Part shown: piece by piece, positions 1 through 13,500 of the stretch
Numbering within the stretch: position 1 is the stretch's first letter
Layout: every line of letters starts with the position of its first letter
The notes under the pieces: generated by a model
What the model saw: only the letters and a program-made list of their open reading frames with translations
The model's database searches: none
Told to the model about the DNA's origin: nothing
Assembly: GCA_018881555.1 (NCBI GenBank)
Contig: JACAXG010000007.1
Coordinates: 5,904,643-5,968,642, forward strand
Source: Amblyornis subalaris
Lineage: Eukaryota > Chordata > Aves > Passeriformes > Ptilonorhynchidae
Length of the DNA stretch: 64,000 nucleotides
Reading direction: 5' to 3'
Position numbers and translations under genes: made by a program

Positions 1-3000
1 CCTTGGCAAAACCAATTACAAAAGTATCTGGAAGGAAATATGCACTCTATTAATTTTGCATTTTGATGAACATGTTTTATGCATTTATTAAAATATCATT
101 TTGGCCAAGTAACATTTTAAAGACAAAAAAGAGAAGTAAATATTTTATTCAAACCAGTTGTGCCTAACATCCAAAGTTTGTAATATGTGCTATGGGTAAG
201 TGATTTAAAATTCATAAAGCTGCTCTGGTTTGTATAAGAAAGCAATTTTGCTTTATACAGAGGAACTTACTCTAAAAAGTAAAGCTAAGCATTTTGTCAG
301 AAAAATACCTTAAAACTGTTCTATAACATCATAAAATCTGTATTTACGTATCCTTAATAACAGGTATGGGTTTCTTTTCTATTTTCTCTCATATTTTTTC
401 TCAGTCACAGCTAAGCTGTGGATATTTGCCTGAATTTCACTGAGTACCTTCTTCTGTGCTTACCTCAAGCTAAAGAGATTTGGCTGCAAATCTGTTTCGG
501 GGTTGCCAGTCTCTCTGTGTGGAGATTTACCTCCAAAAGCTTTCCTTCATTTTGTTTTAAAGACTTTACTAAGACCTACATTTATTTGTTTTGACTGTAT
601 AGTTAATAACAGTCATTATATTTCTTCACAAAGACCACCATTGTAAGAACCTTCAAGATATAACACACGAGTAAGGAAAACAGCCTTCGAAATATTCTGA
701 AAGAAGGTTTGATAAAGCATAGCTAGAAAAGGGTACAGAATCATTGGTCCTGTAGCTGTATATCCTCCAAAATGTTTCCTTCTACTTGACACTCTAGACG
801 TCAAATGAGTATTTTGCATAATTTTCCTATATCCTTTAGAAGGCAGTTGAGTAATTGGGAACCTGTTATATTACACAGTATTTAGACTGTTGTTCAGTTA
901 AACTACAGTCAGATGCTGATTGTTTCCTTCTACCTTTTAGGTACAGCAGGGACCAATGTTCAAGCCCTCGCTGGAGAAACGGAATAGAAAGATAAGGATT
1001 GAGGTTGGACTCTTTTGGGAAATGGTAATTANGGCCAGGCAGAATAAACAAATCCAAGTAGGGTTTGTTTAGAAAGAGGAAGTGTGCATCAACAAACACA
1101 TGGAGAGGACAGTAACGTGCTGATTAGCGAAAGGCCATTCATGCCCTTCTCTTTAGAAGATATTTAAAGCTGTTCATCTCTTGCAGCTCTGATGCTGAAA
1201 ATTCAAAAGTTGGAGCTGACTTAGGATGTGGATAGAGTTGTCTTAAACTAGCTAATTATTGCCTTTACTGAGACTATGGAGTAAGAATTCTTGCCTGAGC
1301 CCTTTTCCGGTTTGTTTTCCCCTCCTCGCATCATCNGCTGCTCCATCACTCTTGCTCCCTCAAGTCTCCATCAGGACGTGCCATTATATCTCAACACTAG
1401 TGCAGGGCAACACAGGGCTGGTGGACACAGGTTTTAACCTGTGCAATTAATCTTTATCCCCATTAGGAATAATTTAATAGGACTCAGTNTTATTTTCTCT
1501 GGTGCACCATTGGATTTGATGTGTACGATGAACAAAGGAACTGACATTCCCACAGGCGTGGTTTCACAGTACCTTAAACATCTCTGAACTTCTTAAAAGC
1601 AACTCGTTCCTAAGTGAATCGGAGTTTTACAGGCTTTGTAAGACATGTTTCCAAGGTTTCTATTCATAACTGTGTTNTATAATAAAATGTATAAGTAGAT
1701 ACATTTATGTGATATATATATGTAGCTTATACATTCNATATATAAAGTAGGTGAAAATGAAAGTTTAGGAGAAAGGGCATTGAAATCTCATTTACAGAAG
1801 AAAAATATGTTGAAGGGTGTACAAGCAAAGAACTGTCNGTGAGAAGGGTTGTGTGGGATGGGCACAGCTATGGATGAGGGAGACATGAAAAAACTCTTAT
1901 ATGTTCTGTTTAAATGAAAAAGAATTGTCAGCATTTCATAATATGTGTGTCGTTTCTTCAAATCTGCATTAGCTANTCACAGCTGACTGAAAGTTTTCCC
2001 CCCAGCAGGCACTAAAACTAATGTCAAGAGTGATAAACTCATATGCACCAGGCAAAAATCAGGACTGACCATTTTCGTGCAAAATGTCTCCTCCTTCATA
2101 AAAACACATGAAAATTAAAGTTTTGGCTATCCCTATTTCTGACTCGTGCTTTTTTTTCCCTGCCCCCAACAATTTATATCAGCAAAAATATTCAGGAATT
2201 TTATTTTGTAATTAATTGTTTTAGATTTTCTTAAAGAAGTTTTANTTTATTTAAAAGTATAACAGCTGTAAAAGATTTGCCAGCCTTAAAATCAAGGGTT
2301 GCATTTATTGTACATAGGGTTGTAAACCACATGCCAGCCTAAACAGGGAAATAGTGTAGGGTAGGTAGGCAAAGACTGAGAAAGGCAGTGATAGACAAAG
2401 AAAAAGCAGATGTTTTAGTGCCTTTTCTTCCCACTGCTCACCAGATGAAGTTTCTTTAACCCTAAAAACTGCTGCAGTTTTTTNCTCTGCTGTCTCTGTA
2501 TAACCCCACATCCACCTAGATGTTATTGCAGACCCGGGATGTGTCTTTGTTTCCCCAAAGCTCTCAATTTTTATGCATTGAGATNGCCTTAATCATACTT
2601 CCAAACATCTAGAGGTCACAAGCCAGATTTTTAGGGTTCAACAGGTAGCCCAAGACCTTCTTAGCACATGTGCTACCAACATTCAGCTGAGACTGGTTGG
2701 ATCCTGNCTGCCCTGTGCACATTCATCCTTCTTAAGCAAGGAAATCACCCAGGTAAGGAGGAGTTCATGCCTACCTCACACCTGAGCATGGAGTCAGCAG
2801 GTGGCCTGGTGCTCTCAACTTCTGCAACTTCACCACAGCCCTTGTGGTGCCGCGGCTCGGATCTGCTCAAGCCCACAGCACAACTGAAACGATCCCACTA
2901 CTCTACATTCTGAACAGTCAGGAAAACTGCACTGTGGGCTTATGCCAAGTGCTAGCTCAACTGCAGAGATAAACTTTATGTTTGTTCCTACCATTTAAAG

Positions 3001-6000
3001 AATTTATAGTAAAGCTATCTTTATATTAATGCTCCACTTCCCAATAATGCAGCAGTAAAGAAATAACGTTTTGGGGTTTTTTAATAGGGAACTATTATTA
3101 AGGATTTTGCTTAATTTCAAAGGACTTTTTCAGTCTCTCCTGATGGTATTTTTTTTCAATGTTGCACCCGGTCAAATGAAAAATTGTTTTTATCTTAATG
3201 AAGCATCACATTACATTTGTGCTATGTTAGATTATGTGTTGACTTTACCAACATTTCAAAACCAAGTCCAGTTTCAGAACGAAGAGTTGGAATGCAAATT
3301 ATCCTGTTTGCTCCCGTTTTATTTATAAATAATAATACACAGATATTTTTTCCTCAGAATATTTTAGTTTCAGCATAAAAGTACTTTTCAAATAAAAGAT
3401 CTCACTTTGGGAAATTTTTGCATATTGATCCACATGGAATGATTTGCTCAGCCTTCTTTTATACCATGCTCTGGGTCTGTAACAGCTTAGTGGTTTAATG
3501 GATCAATGATGGTGCATAAGTCAAATATACTCACAAGGCAATTTTGTCAAAGTAACTTAGAGGCTGGGGTTTGTTTTTTTGTTTGGTTTTATTTTGGGGG
3601 GAGGGGGGAAGGGAGGAATACACAGGATACAAGGCAGACTTTTTGAAAAAACTCTGACCCAGTTCAACCTTCCAGCAGGTTTAAGAAATACCTGCTTTTA
3701 CAGTGATAAATCTTTTAAACCTTCCCACCCAACTGCCCCAAAAGAGCTTGACAGGCTCGCTCCCACATGCTATGCTGTTTCTCATCCCAGGGAGATGCTC
3801 ACTGTGCACAGCCCTGCCAGTGCAGTCCCTGAAATGAAGGGTTAAGAGCACAATAAAAAACTTGACTGTAAAGGAGGGGTGCCCACATGACCTAAAATTT
3901 CCACACCAAGTGTCAATGATTTTTAGTGATGGGATAAGCNCAAAGTGGGAGTAAGCGACACTATTCCTTTCCATCTGGAATAGCTGCTCCCCAGAGCCCA
4001 CACTGGGAGTGGGGCTGGTTCCTCAGAACCAGGCAGTCTTGCATTTGGGGGCCTCTCCAATTAGTCCTGTAATTTACTGTCACTTAATAAAATGAACTTG
4101 CGCCAGTAGGGANGGAAAAATCCCAGCCTCCAGCTGGGGTGGGTGTTCTCAGAGTTAGCCCAGCTCTCAAGCAGGTACAAAAGGCGCCNACAGCTGAAGC
4201 TGAGGAGACAGAAAGGAGACCTTCAGCCTCCGATGAATTACACACCAGCGCNGGGCCCCAGGAACAGCAGATCAGCTCGCACTTTGAAGGATAAATCAAA
4301 GCTTTAATCGGGGCTGTCAGTAAAGCAGGTGTTTTGACTGCCTTTATGGTTCATTTTTATGCAAAAAAGGGTTGTGGGCNATACAGAAATCGTGGGGGAT
4401 TGAAAATAAATGGCACTGACAGCACTGATCCCACCAGGCGAGGGGGCCAAAATCGGTCTGTCTTTTCACATTATGAAATATACCTAATGGCAGGCTCTTG
4501 AAACCCTGCGTGCACAATGCACGGTCTGTGTGCCTGGGACTTGCCTTTCTCTATCCTCCTTTCCTCCCCCNCTCTTTTTTTTTTTTTTTTTTTTTTTTGA
4601 TATGCCAGGGGCCCTTTTCTATTCTTTGGTGATGAACTGCCCCAGCAGCCACAGCAGGTTCAGAATGTTAAAGAGCCGCCACTCACCCGAGCCGACAAAA
4701 GCATCCCGCTCTAAAGGGCTGAAAGGACACTGTAGACACTACCCACGGCCCTGGGTTAGGGTAATGTCTTTTTCATCTTGGTTTTCATCATTCAACAACA
4801 GCAACAAATGAAAGCTCATAAAAATCTGTCCATGCAAATTTTCTAGCATGGGTGGGGGCAAGGGGGGGTTGCTCTTAGGAGAGAGGTCCGTGCAGCTATG
4901 CCACAGGATGAGCCGCTCCAGCTCCTCTCTCCTGTCTTGTGGGNTGATGGGGCACCCACCACTACCCAGACTTTCACTTTAATACTGACATTTAACTTCA
5001 CTTAATTATTAAGTCTCAATATTAATAGTNGGCATAATTTCAAAGTTATTTAAATAAAATATTTGAGCCCATGCAAGCTGAAGCATTGTGGCATCCTGTA
5101 ATATTGAGACAGTGGTTGAGGAATGTTCTAATGCAGTACAGTTTTCCAGAAAGAAAAAAATTAGGNCTTTTTTCTTCAGTTCTCCTATAACTCAATACTT
5201 TTCACAGTGTATTCCGTAACATAATTTGAAATATTACTGCAGGGTATTGCCACTAAATTTCATTTATCATTTACAGACTATAAAGCAGGCAAGAGAGGAA
5301 AAAAAAAAAGGCAAATGCTTCCCTCCCGTAGTTTCACATAGTTATTCATGATAGTGCCTCACCACTCACAAATGACAGTATTTCAGCAGCTTTACTAAGG
5401 AATTGATTCTTTTATCCTTCCATATAAATTAAAAAATGTATTTACAAAAGTAATGTCCAGCTTAGGATGTACATCNTTAGGACAGATTGCTTGAGGATAA
5501 CTTTTGAAAAACTTTTTATTGATTACATGTAAATTAAGAAATTGATTACACTTGGTTGCAATCATCCATATTGCTGTTTCTAAACAGAAAACTCTGCATC
5601 TTTGTTAAAAAAAAAGTCATAATGGATGAATGGATGTATCTTATGAATTGGTTGCATAGGAAATGAGATCACTATCCCTATTTTAAAGGTAGGCTGATGC
5701 CTTTGGTCTCCATAAATGTTTATGCATCCTTGGGTTTTGACCCTATAAACTACTCCATGGATTCCAAAAGAACTTTAACAGTTACANAAAAGTTGTCCTA
5801 CTTTCATTAAAAAAAAATTATTTGTGGGCTTCTTGCAAGTAATTTAGACTCTGATTTTCCAAATATACATTTTCTTTACCCCAGTTGTAATTCCATTTAA
5901 AATAGTAAGATTATTATACTTACAAAATACATACTTTCTACTTAAATCCTAGGTATTTCACATTAGCACTGGCATTCATGTTGCCTTCCTACCAAACTTC

Positions 6001-7386
6001 ATTTCAGTATAATTTCTCGTGCCAGTGAGGTTATTCCATGCCAATAAAATTCCATGCGTGCTTGCAGTATTGAGCCTTGAAACGCTAATTTTCTCAAATA
6101 TTTCGGGGCCACAGTTTATGCAAGCTTTGAAAATGAACTGCTTCCAATAATTTGCTTGAAGAAAGATGATACAAGTCATTAATCATGGCAAAGATTTAGG
6201 TATTGGGCATGTTAGCTGAAAACTCATTAACTTTTCTCTATGGAAGNGTTGTTACGCTGAATAATATTTTGGATGTTTAGATCATAAGGTGATTGCAGCA
6301 TTTTGATTAACANTCTCTTCAGAAAAGCTCAAGAAAGTTTAATAAGAATTAAAAGTCTAATTCAAATTTGCCAAGTCCCTGTTCATGATCACCAGTTTAA
6401 CTTTCTTGTTGTGAGTCCACTGGCTGTTAGTCTAGGCATAATATAATAAACAGNAATTAGTAAGTAATAGAACAACATTTATTTGCATTCATCTTCCACA
6501 GCGTTGCACTGATTTTCTGAATGAGGTGCATTATCAGGATCTTGTTATAGAGCAACCTACAAGTGTCTGCCTTGTCCTGGGTAGAGAAGATTTTTTTGGC
6601 ATAAGAAAATGTTTAAACCACCAAACTTCTTGAAATGCTCAGTTAGCAAATGCCTGGGCTCTGAAAACCACTTGTGATAGTAGAATCAAACATTCTCATT
6701 TTGAATTTCTGATCAATTGATTCTAATTTGCCCGCCATGGACGACACGTAGATTTCTGCCTTCCATCAGGATTCTATCTTACTCATGAGCAATTCTGGCG
6801 TTGATAGATTCTCATCTACTTTGTATCAAAATGTCAAATCTCTCCATCACTNGTTATCTCCAATAATTTCAAAAATGACTTAGTACGCAGAAAGGAAGTC
6901 TGACTCACATAAACTAAAATGCTAACATATGGGCACTACTGGGATGAATGGAAGGTGATTATATTGCAAAATCGTAAATAAAGTGGGGAGCATGTCNGTA
7001 TAAATCTGCATAGCTCAGTTTTGAAGACTTTTAAATATGCACGGATGGGTTGCAGCCTTCATAATNGGCCAGCGATTACTTTTGTCCTCACTACCTTTGG
7101 TCCAAAGACTACCTGTTCCTACCCATTTCCTACCCAGTAGCACAACGTGGTGAGAGTTCATTTTTATCNTGTGTTTGAATTGCTCCTTTCACAGTAGGAT
7201 TTCAGTTCACAGTGGGACATCTAGACAGTGCTGAAACAGAAAAAATAACAAACAATAGTGCCTTCAAGCTAAAGATTTAGTCCACAGATATTCTCAGANT
7301 CACTAAAAAGTGCAAATAGCGCACAGTTCATGCAACACTGGATAAACCACAAAAAAAAAGCCAGTCTCAGAGAGAGGAGGAGGAGG
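1..7386. other. Intergenic, downstream of PCDH18: no gene recognised
   Basis: AT-rich unique sequence with scattered single ambiguous bases. All open frames are short and unrecognised. The 4260-4520 and 4600-4860 stretches have non-repetitive, less AT-biased sequence with factor-site-like words (ATCAAAG TCF-type; ATGCAAAT at 4832-4839) and could be conserved regulatory DNA, which I cannot test. Confidence 0.6.
4575..4598 (+). repeat. Poly(T) run of 24
   Basis: Uninterrupted T tract on the plus strand. It could be a retroposon tail on the minus strand, but no element is recognisable beside it. Confidence 0.9.
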
Positions 7387-7532
7387 AGAGATTTCAAGAA
7401 GTGTTTGGACAATACACTCAGGCACATGGTGTGACTCTTGGGGANGGTCCCCTGTGGGTCCAGGAGTTGGACTCAATGATCCTTGTGGGTCCCTTCCAAC
7501 TCTGCATATTCTGCGATTCTGTGATACTGTGA
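7387..7532 (+). mobile_element. CR1 LINE 3'-end fragment
   Basis: The segment begins with the gatttcaagaag phrase typical of CR1 3' regions and continues through ggagttggactcaatgatcc and gtcccttccaactc. It ends in the short imperfect repeats (gcgattctgtgatactgtga) that terminate avian CR1. 5'-truncated, noncoding, and the clearest bird signature in the window. Confidence 0.92.
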
Positions 7533-8627
7533 GGTTGTTGTTTTGGGTTTCTTTTTTCTTTTTAAGCCTCACAGACCGATTCTAANGTTCATTGGTTTCT
7601 AAATGGATTATAAATGCTGGGTTTGATTTAAGCACACATAAGTGGATGNGCAGCCTACTTTTAAGAGGCTCTGCCTCAACTGATAGGTAGTACATAATGT
7701 GGCTGTCATGGCCATGATCATCCCCCTTCTTTTAATGATAACCAGACATGGTTTTACCTGCGTGAGTCTGGTTTTTACTTCATTATGGAATCAGTAGGAT
7801 CTAAGCCACATATATAGGCATACAAGGCCAGAAGCTCTGGTCTGGATTTTCAGTTTAATATTCATGTCAGACTTGTCATATTTAGCACCAATTTGTGAAA
7901 ATCTAGAATGAAAACAGTGATGAGTAGCATGTTCTCCCTCAGGTTTCTCAGACCTCTAGGAATGATTTTTTTTTTTATTACCAATGGGGCCCTCCGTGGC
8001 AGCTCAAGGCTGTTGAATGTCTAGATCTGTTGTAAGGCCAGCTTTTCCTTCCTGTCTGAAAATAGAGGGAACATCAGCAACAATAATTTATAATGGACTT
8101 TGTGAAGACAGATTAATTATAGTTCACATTCCTTTACTGTCATTTCATGGGTTCTATTTACACATTGATTAATATGGCAGGGGTAATGGAGAGTTTGCAG
8201 ATGTTCTTTGGCTGTGTTTAGACTTCAGTTTGAACAGGACTAAGCTTGCAAGAGCGCTCAAGACTTATGGAGAATGTCAATAACTCATTGACACCCTCAA
8301 CTGGACAGAACCTGATCTCCTCCTCCCACCAAGTAGCCATGATACTTTCCTCAAACAGAGGTTAAGAGCAATCTTTTCCAGTAATTCAATTAGGAGTGCA
8401 TAATGATTTGTATATAAATTTTCTTTTATTTATATTCACACTTGGCTAAAGAATGCTTGCCTTCCAATTAAAAAAAAGAAATTGAAAGAGAGAATGCAAA
8501 TCGAGTGCTTTGTTCTCTTTCAAATGCTATTATGCCTCCCTAAAAACTACCAAAATGATTCCTCTTAAAACATATACNATTAAGCAGTTGAAGTTACTGC
8601 CACAAGCGCATTGCCATTATGTCAGAA

Positions 8628-8694
8628 AGCACAGAGACTTTTTTAGAAATGTTTGTTTAGGTAGGAAAAAACCTCTGAGATCACTGAGTCCAAA
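8628..8694 (-). mobile_element. CR1 LINE 3'-end fragment (short)
   Basis: The phrase taggaaaaaacctctgagat followed by cactgagtccaaa matches the complement of a CR1 3' end (consensus about aggttggaaaagacctctgagatcatcgagtccaac in my memory). Short and diverged. Confidence 0.7.
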
Positions 8695-10107
8695 GTGAAA
8701 AGTAAGAAGATAACAGACTGTCAACAAACTAAGTATATTTTAAAAAATATTACAAAGGGAGCATCATTTAGATTAGAGTGGAATAGGGCATAGTATAATG
8801 TATTTACTTATGGGAAAAAAAGTATTTTATTTGCCAGAAAAAAACGAAAGTATTTTTGAGTATATATTACAAGTCTTCAAATAAAAATCTGTAGATATTC
8901 TGCTTTAACTTCATATTTTGTTTCAAAATGTGAAAATAATATGTTTGGGTAAATTTACAGGTTTTTATTAGAAAAATAATGCAATTTGCTACTTTTAAGG
9001 GAAAATACAACAAAAATATAACACAATTCCAACAGCTTTTATAACTCAAAGTGTCTTGAAATTGTGAATATTAATTTTTTTCACTGGAAAAAATACTTCT
9101 GTATTCACTGAATTTTATTTCTTTGATGCTTCTGAACATAGTCAAGTACTAAGTGACAAAAATGTACATGTAGGCCACTTATTTCTCTCTCACATTCTAT
9201 TTTCAGTTCTATCAGAACACATTCTCACTAAGAGAAACTGATGCATTGCGTGACTGCCTAGGAAAATAACCATAAAAAATTTTACACTATTCATATTTTT
9301 TCCAAATTTGTTTGCCAGTTTCTGCTAATATTGCATTTACTTAAAATATTATCCAATTTATATGATGATGAGTATCAGTCTTTCCAGCAGTACAAGTCTA
9401 ACACCATTCTTATTAGTCTGATTCATATCTATGCATTTCTCTGCCATATAGTCCATCTTGTTTTAATTTTGCTTGACCTTTATTTCCTTCAGTGTAATAA
9501 ACCCATTGGCAATATTTTGGGAGAGAAATGAACAGGTATATAAACCCATCATGATTTGGTAGTAAATAACTAAATCAAATTTGGTGACTTAGAGTTGAAT
9601 ATTCACAGTTCGATCTAGTTAAGCTGTAGATTGAAACCACAATACTTACTTGTTTTCATTTCTAATTTAATAGTTAAAAATTCCAATTCATGTTTTACAG
9701 GCTAAGACAAAATTCTCCTTATTTCCCAAATGATAAAGGAAGATATAATCATAAAGTAATATAAAGAAAAAGTATGTCTGATTAGCATTTATTTTAATGG
9801 TCTTTCATCATGTGAGTGTGAGAGTATTTATACCCATCCCCTACTTTACCCCATCTTCTCCCTTGTCCTCATTAGGAGTCCTAAAGCAGCCCCAAGCAGA
9901 ACCAAAGTAAAAGTAAGAAAAAGAAAACATACAATATGAATTTTCCTTTTTTACAACACTCTAAACTACATATTAAATAGCTATTTCCATGAAGCCGTTC
10001 ATATTTTTTTTAATGACAATTGTATTCTATGCATATAGAATAGGGATTTCTTTTGGCTTGGGGTTTTTGGTTTTGGGGGGTTTTTGCCCCCATGAGGTAG
10101 AACAGTC

Positions 10108-10312
10108 TGTCCCGGTTTTGGCTAGGATAGTTAATCTTTTTCCTAGTAGCTGATTCAGTGCTGTGTTTAGGATTTAGGATGAGAACAATGCTGATAACAC
10201 ACTGATGTTTTAGTTGTGGCTGAGCGGTGTTTACACTAAGCCAAGGACTTTTCAGCTCCTCAGCTGGGAGGAGATACAGCCAGAGGAGCTGAACCAAACT
10301 GACCAAAGGGAT
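10108..10312 (+). mobile_element. Truncated avian endogenous-retrovirus LTR fragment
   Basis: The segment starts tgtcccggttttggctagg and includes gctgataacacactgatgtt, gctgagcggtgtttacac and aactgaccaaaggga. I recognise these phrases from a common avian LTR family beginning TGTCACGGTTT. The 3' half of that LTR, with its promoter region, is missing, and no internal retroviral coding sequence is present nearby. This is an old, noncoding relic. The family name needs a repeat-library search. Confidence 0.65.
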
Positions 10313-10455
10313 GCAGTTCTTTCCCTCTGTCCATCACTACTCAAAGGAAAGGCTAAGAGCACCTACTCATCTCCTCAGGTCAAGAAGGTGACCGTGAACA
10401 TCCCCATCAGATTGTGAGCAACAAGTTACTTCAGACACCAGTACAAATCTCCTTT

Positions 10456-10530
10456 GAGATTATAGAACGGCTTGGCTTGGAAGGGGACCTTAAAGATCAT
10501 CTCATTTTGACTCCCCCACCTTTACGTAGG
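10456..10530 (-). mobile_element. CR1 LINE 3'-end fragment
   Basis: The phrases attatagaacggcttggctt, ggaaggggacc and ttaaagatcatct are the complement of a CR1 terminus. It sits about 150 bases from the LTR fragment. The 138-codon open frame that runs across it (10414-10830) starts at GTG and is not a gene. Confidence 0.85.
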
Positions 10531-13500
10531 AAAGGCCCAGTAGAGTGTAAAACCCTGAGTAATGCACTGAGCTGTCCTTTCAATCAAAAGTACCTGAGAT
10601 CAAAGGCCAGCCTTCTCCAAAACACAGCAATAATCAGTTCATCAGTTTGGCCAAACCCTGTAGCTGATATAAATCTGCTCAGTGATTTTAACTTCAAAGG
10701 CCTTAGCCATTCTGACACCACAAAGACCATACACGCACTACCTCATAAACTGGTGACTCTCAGATCTCGCAGACATCGTATGGTAACAATTACAAAAACA
10801 TTTGCTGTCCAGAGTCTTGGAGAAGAGTAGACTATTTTTGCCATTAAAAGAAGACTCCAGCACAGCTTGGCTTCCTTAACATCCACCACGTCACATTTCA
10901 AGATGCCAGAGTATTTCTTTTAAAAAAAAAAAAAAGCCAATTAGAAAAATGTTTCCTTAATCTTTGAACTTGATAAGTAGTTCACTTCATTTCTTTCACA
11001 TGCCAGGGTGAATAATTAACATTTTAAAATATTTTTTTGTCTGTTTCTTTGTCCTACTCAAACATGCATACCCCGTGTTATTTACAGCAACTCTCTGACT
11101 CTGCATGCTTGGGACTGCATTTTAAATTGTCACATCAGCAAACACCTTCAGCAAAGAGAGGGGGAGCGTGAGTATAACTGTGCTTGCAAAAAATTAAACA
11201 AAACAAGGGCCCAGTCATGTTGTTTCAGAGTAATCTGCCAACATATTTAAAAATACGCATTTAAAAAAAAAAAACAAACGAAAACCAAACCTTACTTGAA
11301 CAAAATTCAACAGGGAGAGCAAAAAAAAAGGAAAGAAAATACTTAGATTCTTTTTCCAGCAGCCGTAGTTACGCCTGTAGATGGGAGATTGAAAAAGGCA
11401 CACAAAATTACTCAGTCTCGAATTGCTACACACGTGACCTGGCTTTGGTGGTAGTGGTTACAGGAATTTAACTTCAAAACCAGAATGAAAAAAGAGCACA
11501 GAGCTGAACAGCAAACAAAGCGGGACAGGGAGAGGCAGATCTCATTTAGTTTAAAATTCTGTTCCTTTTAGGTGTTAGCTGTTTAAGGTGAGTCAAAGGG
11601 ACTTTTGCCCTTTTAAATGAAACTTTCATATGGCTTTTATAATTTTCTGACTACTAGGTCAGAAGAGCTCAAGTCTTGTGATTTTTTTTTTTTTTAAATT
11701 TATTTGCAAAATTTCCAATTGCTGTCAAGTATCCTCTTGGAGGATATTCTGTCCATCAGAAATTATTCAGGGCCCGGCAGGAACACCTCCAGTGTGGGAG
11801 CAGTACAGCCCCAGGAAGAAAGGCAGAAGGGAAGGGTTTGGTGCATGAGCAAATAGAGAGAACAGCTCTTACAGCAAGCCAGATTATCATCACTGCATTT
11901 GGTCACTATGCCAATAAATTCAATAAAAGCACTCCAAGTCACAAAGTAAAGGGGTTTCCCATCTGTATGAGCATCCCCCAGCTTTTTCCTCCCAGTTCTC
12001 ATCATTTCAGATGCTGTTAAGTTGCCTCTGGCTAGAAGTGATTGGGTGTGGCTCCCTCCAGACTTTATCCATGTCATTTCCGAATATAGCCAGAGGGGAC
12101 ATGAGAGTGACATGAGATGTACTTTCCACTTCTTTCCTTCTCTGCTAGCACTGGAAAATGGCCTGCATAACATAATAAGTATCTTCTGTCTGTAATTTCC
12201 ATCCTCTTATGCTTTGCAGGAACTGGATGGGCTGCTCACGCAGAGCTCCTTGCCAGTTCCTGGACTAAAAACAGTGTTTCNCTCTTTCACTTCTGCTATT
12301 TTAAATTTTTTTTTTAATTTTATTTTTAATGAATATCATTTATTTTACTGCCTTTTGCAGTCTTGCAATTCCTCCAGGTTCCTGATTCTTACAGAACTTT
12401 CTTGAAAGTCCTGGAATCCTAATCTAAACTGAAGCTTACATTTAAATTTAAACATGCATCTCTTTTACTCCTCAGTTCCCAATAGCCTCCAGCTAAACAA
12501 ACATATAAAAAAGACACAAAATTACCTTAACACTGAGTAGTACAGGACATTCTCTCTAATGTTCCCCCAGCCACCAACCAATTTCTTGTAATGTCTGGTT
12601 GCTAAGGCCGTAACCCGTGATGCTGTTCCATGATGCTGCTTAGATATCCTCTGTTGTTGTGCTCTGCTCTCTAACTGATCAAAATGGTCCTAAGGACTCT
12701 TTGGACAACCAGCTGCTCATATTCCAATCTTCTCTTAATCATGTTCCACATCAAGGAACATGTTTGTTTAAAAACAAACTCAGAGGTGGAAGCAAGATGA
12801 AGACGTGGATTTTCCANTTGCAAAGTTTTGGAGATCAGGTTTCGTGCTCAGTAAACCAGTACCATTTTCCTCNTTAAAGTCCTCAGTTTAGACCCAGGAC
12901 ACATACCCCTCATTGTCTCTCAACCTTTATAGATGGGAGACAGGACATTTAATATTTGATTTTTCTGGGTTAGGGAACCAGATGGCTTTTTATAAACTGC
13001 ATCCGATTAGAGAATAGAGAAAAGGAGGGAACTAAAACCCAGATATGTGGAGAGTTGTGTTAAACATATGCTCATTGTTCAAAATTATTAAGCATTTTCA
13101 ATGTCCAGCAGAAAAAAATTGATTATTCTGTCATCGAACCAGTCGAAAGAGAGTCTTACAACACTAAACTCTCATAGATACCAATGTGTGGTTTTCTTTA
13201 ACTTATAGTAGACTCTGCCCTATTTCAGAAAAAACTTTTTTTTTAAAAGGAGATAGTTGTCCACCCTGAAGTTCAAACTGCTGGGATATACNGCATTTGG
13301 CAAGCTTTCGCTGTTGAATGCGAGTCCAAAAATACCAAATTACTTCATTAATAAGCATAAGTTTGAGTGAAAATTGTGGTTTTCCAAAAGCTGTAACAGA
13401 TCATTTGCTGCAGTTTCCATGACCAGTGATGCTGCTTAGCCTAAACTGCTTTAAATGTTGTTGTGTCTTTGTACAACAGAGGTTTCCATGAATATGGCAG

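Noticed and set aside
10414..10830. 138-codon plus-strand open frame
   Set aside because: It begins at GTG, not ATG, runs through a CR1 fragment, and has no recognisable similarity.
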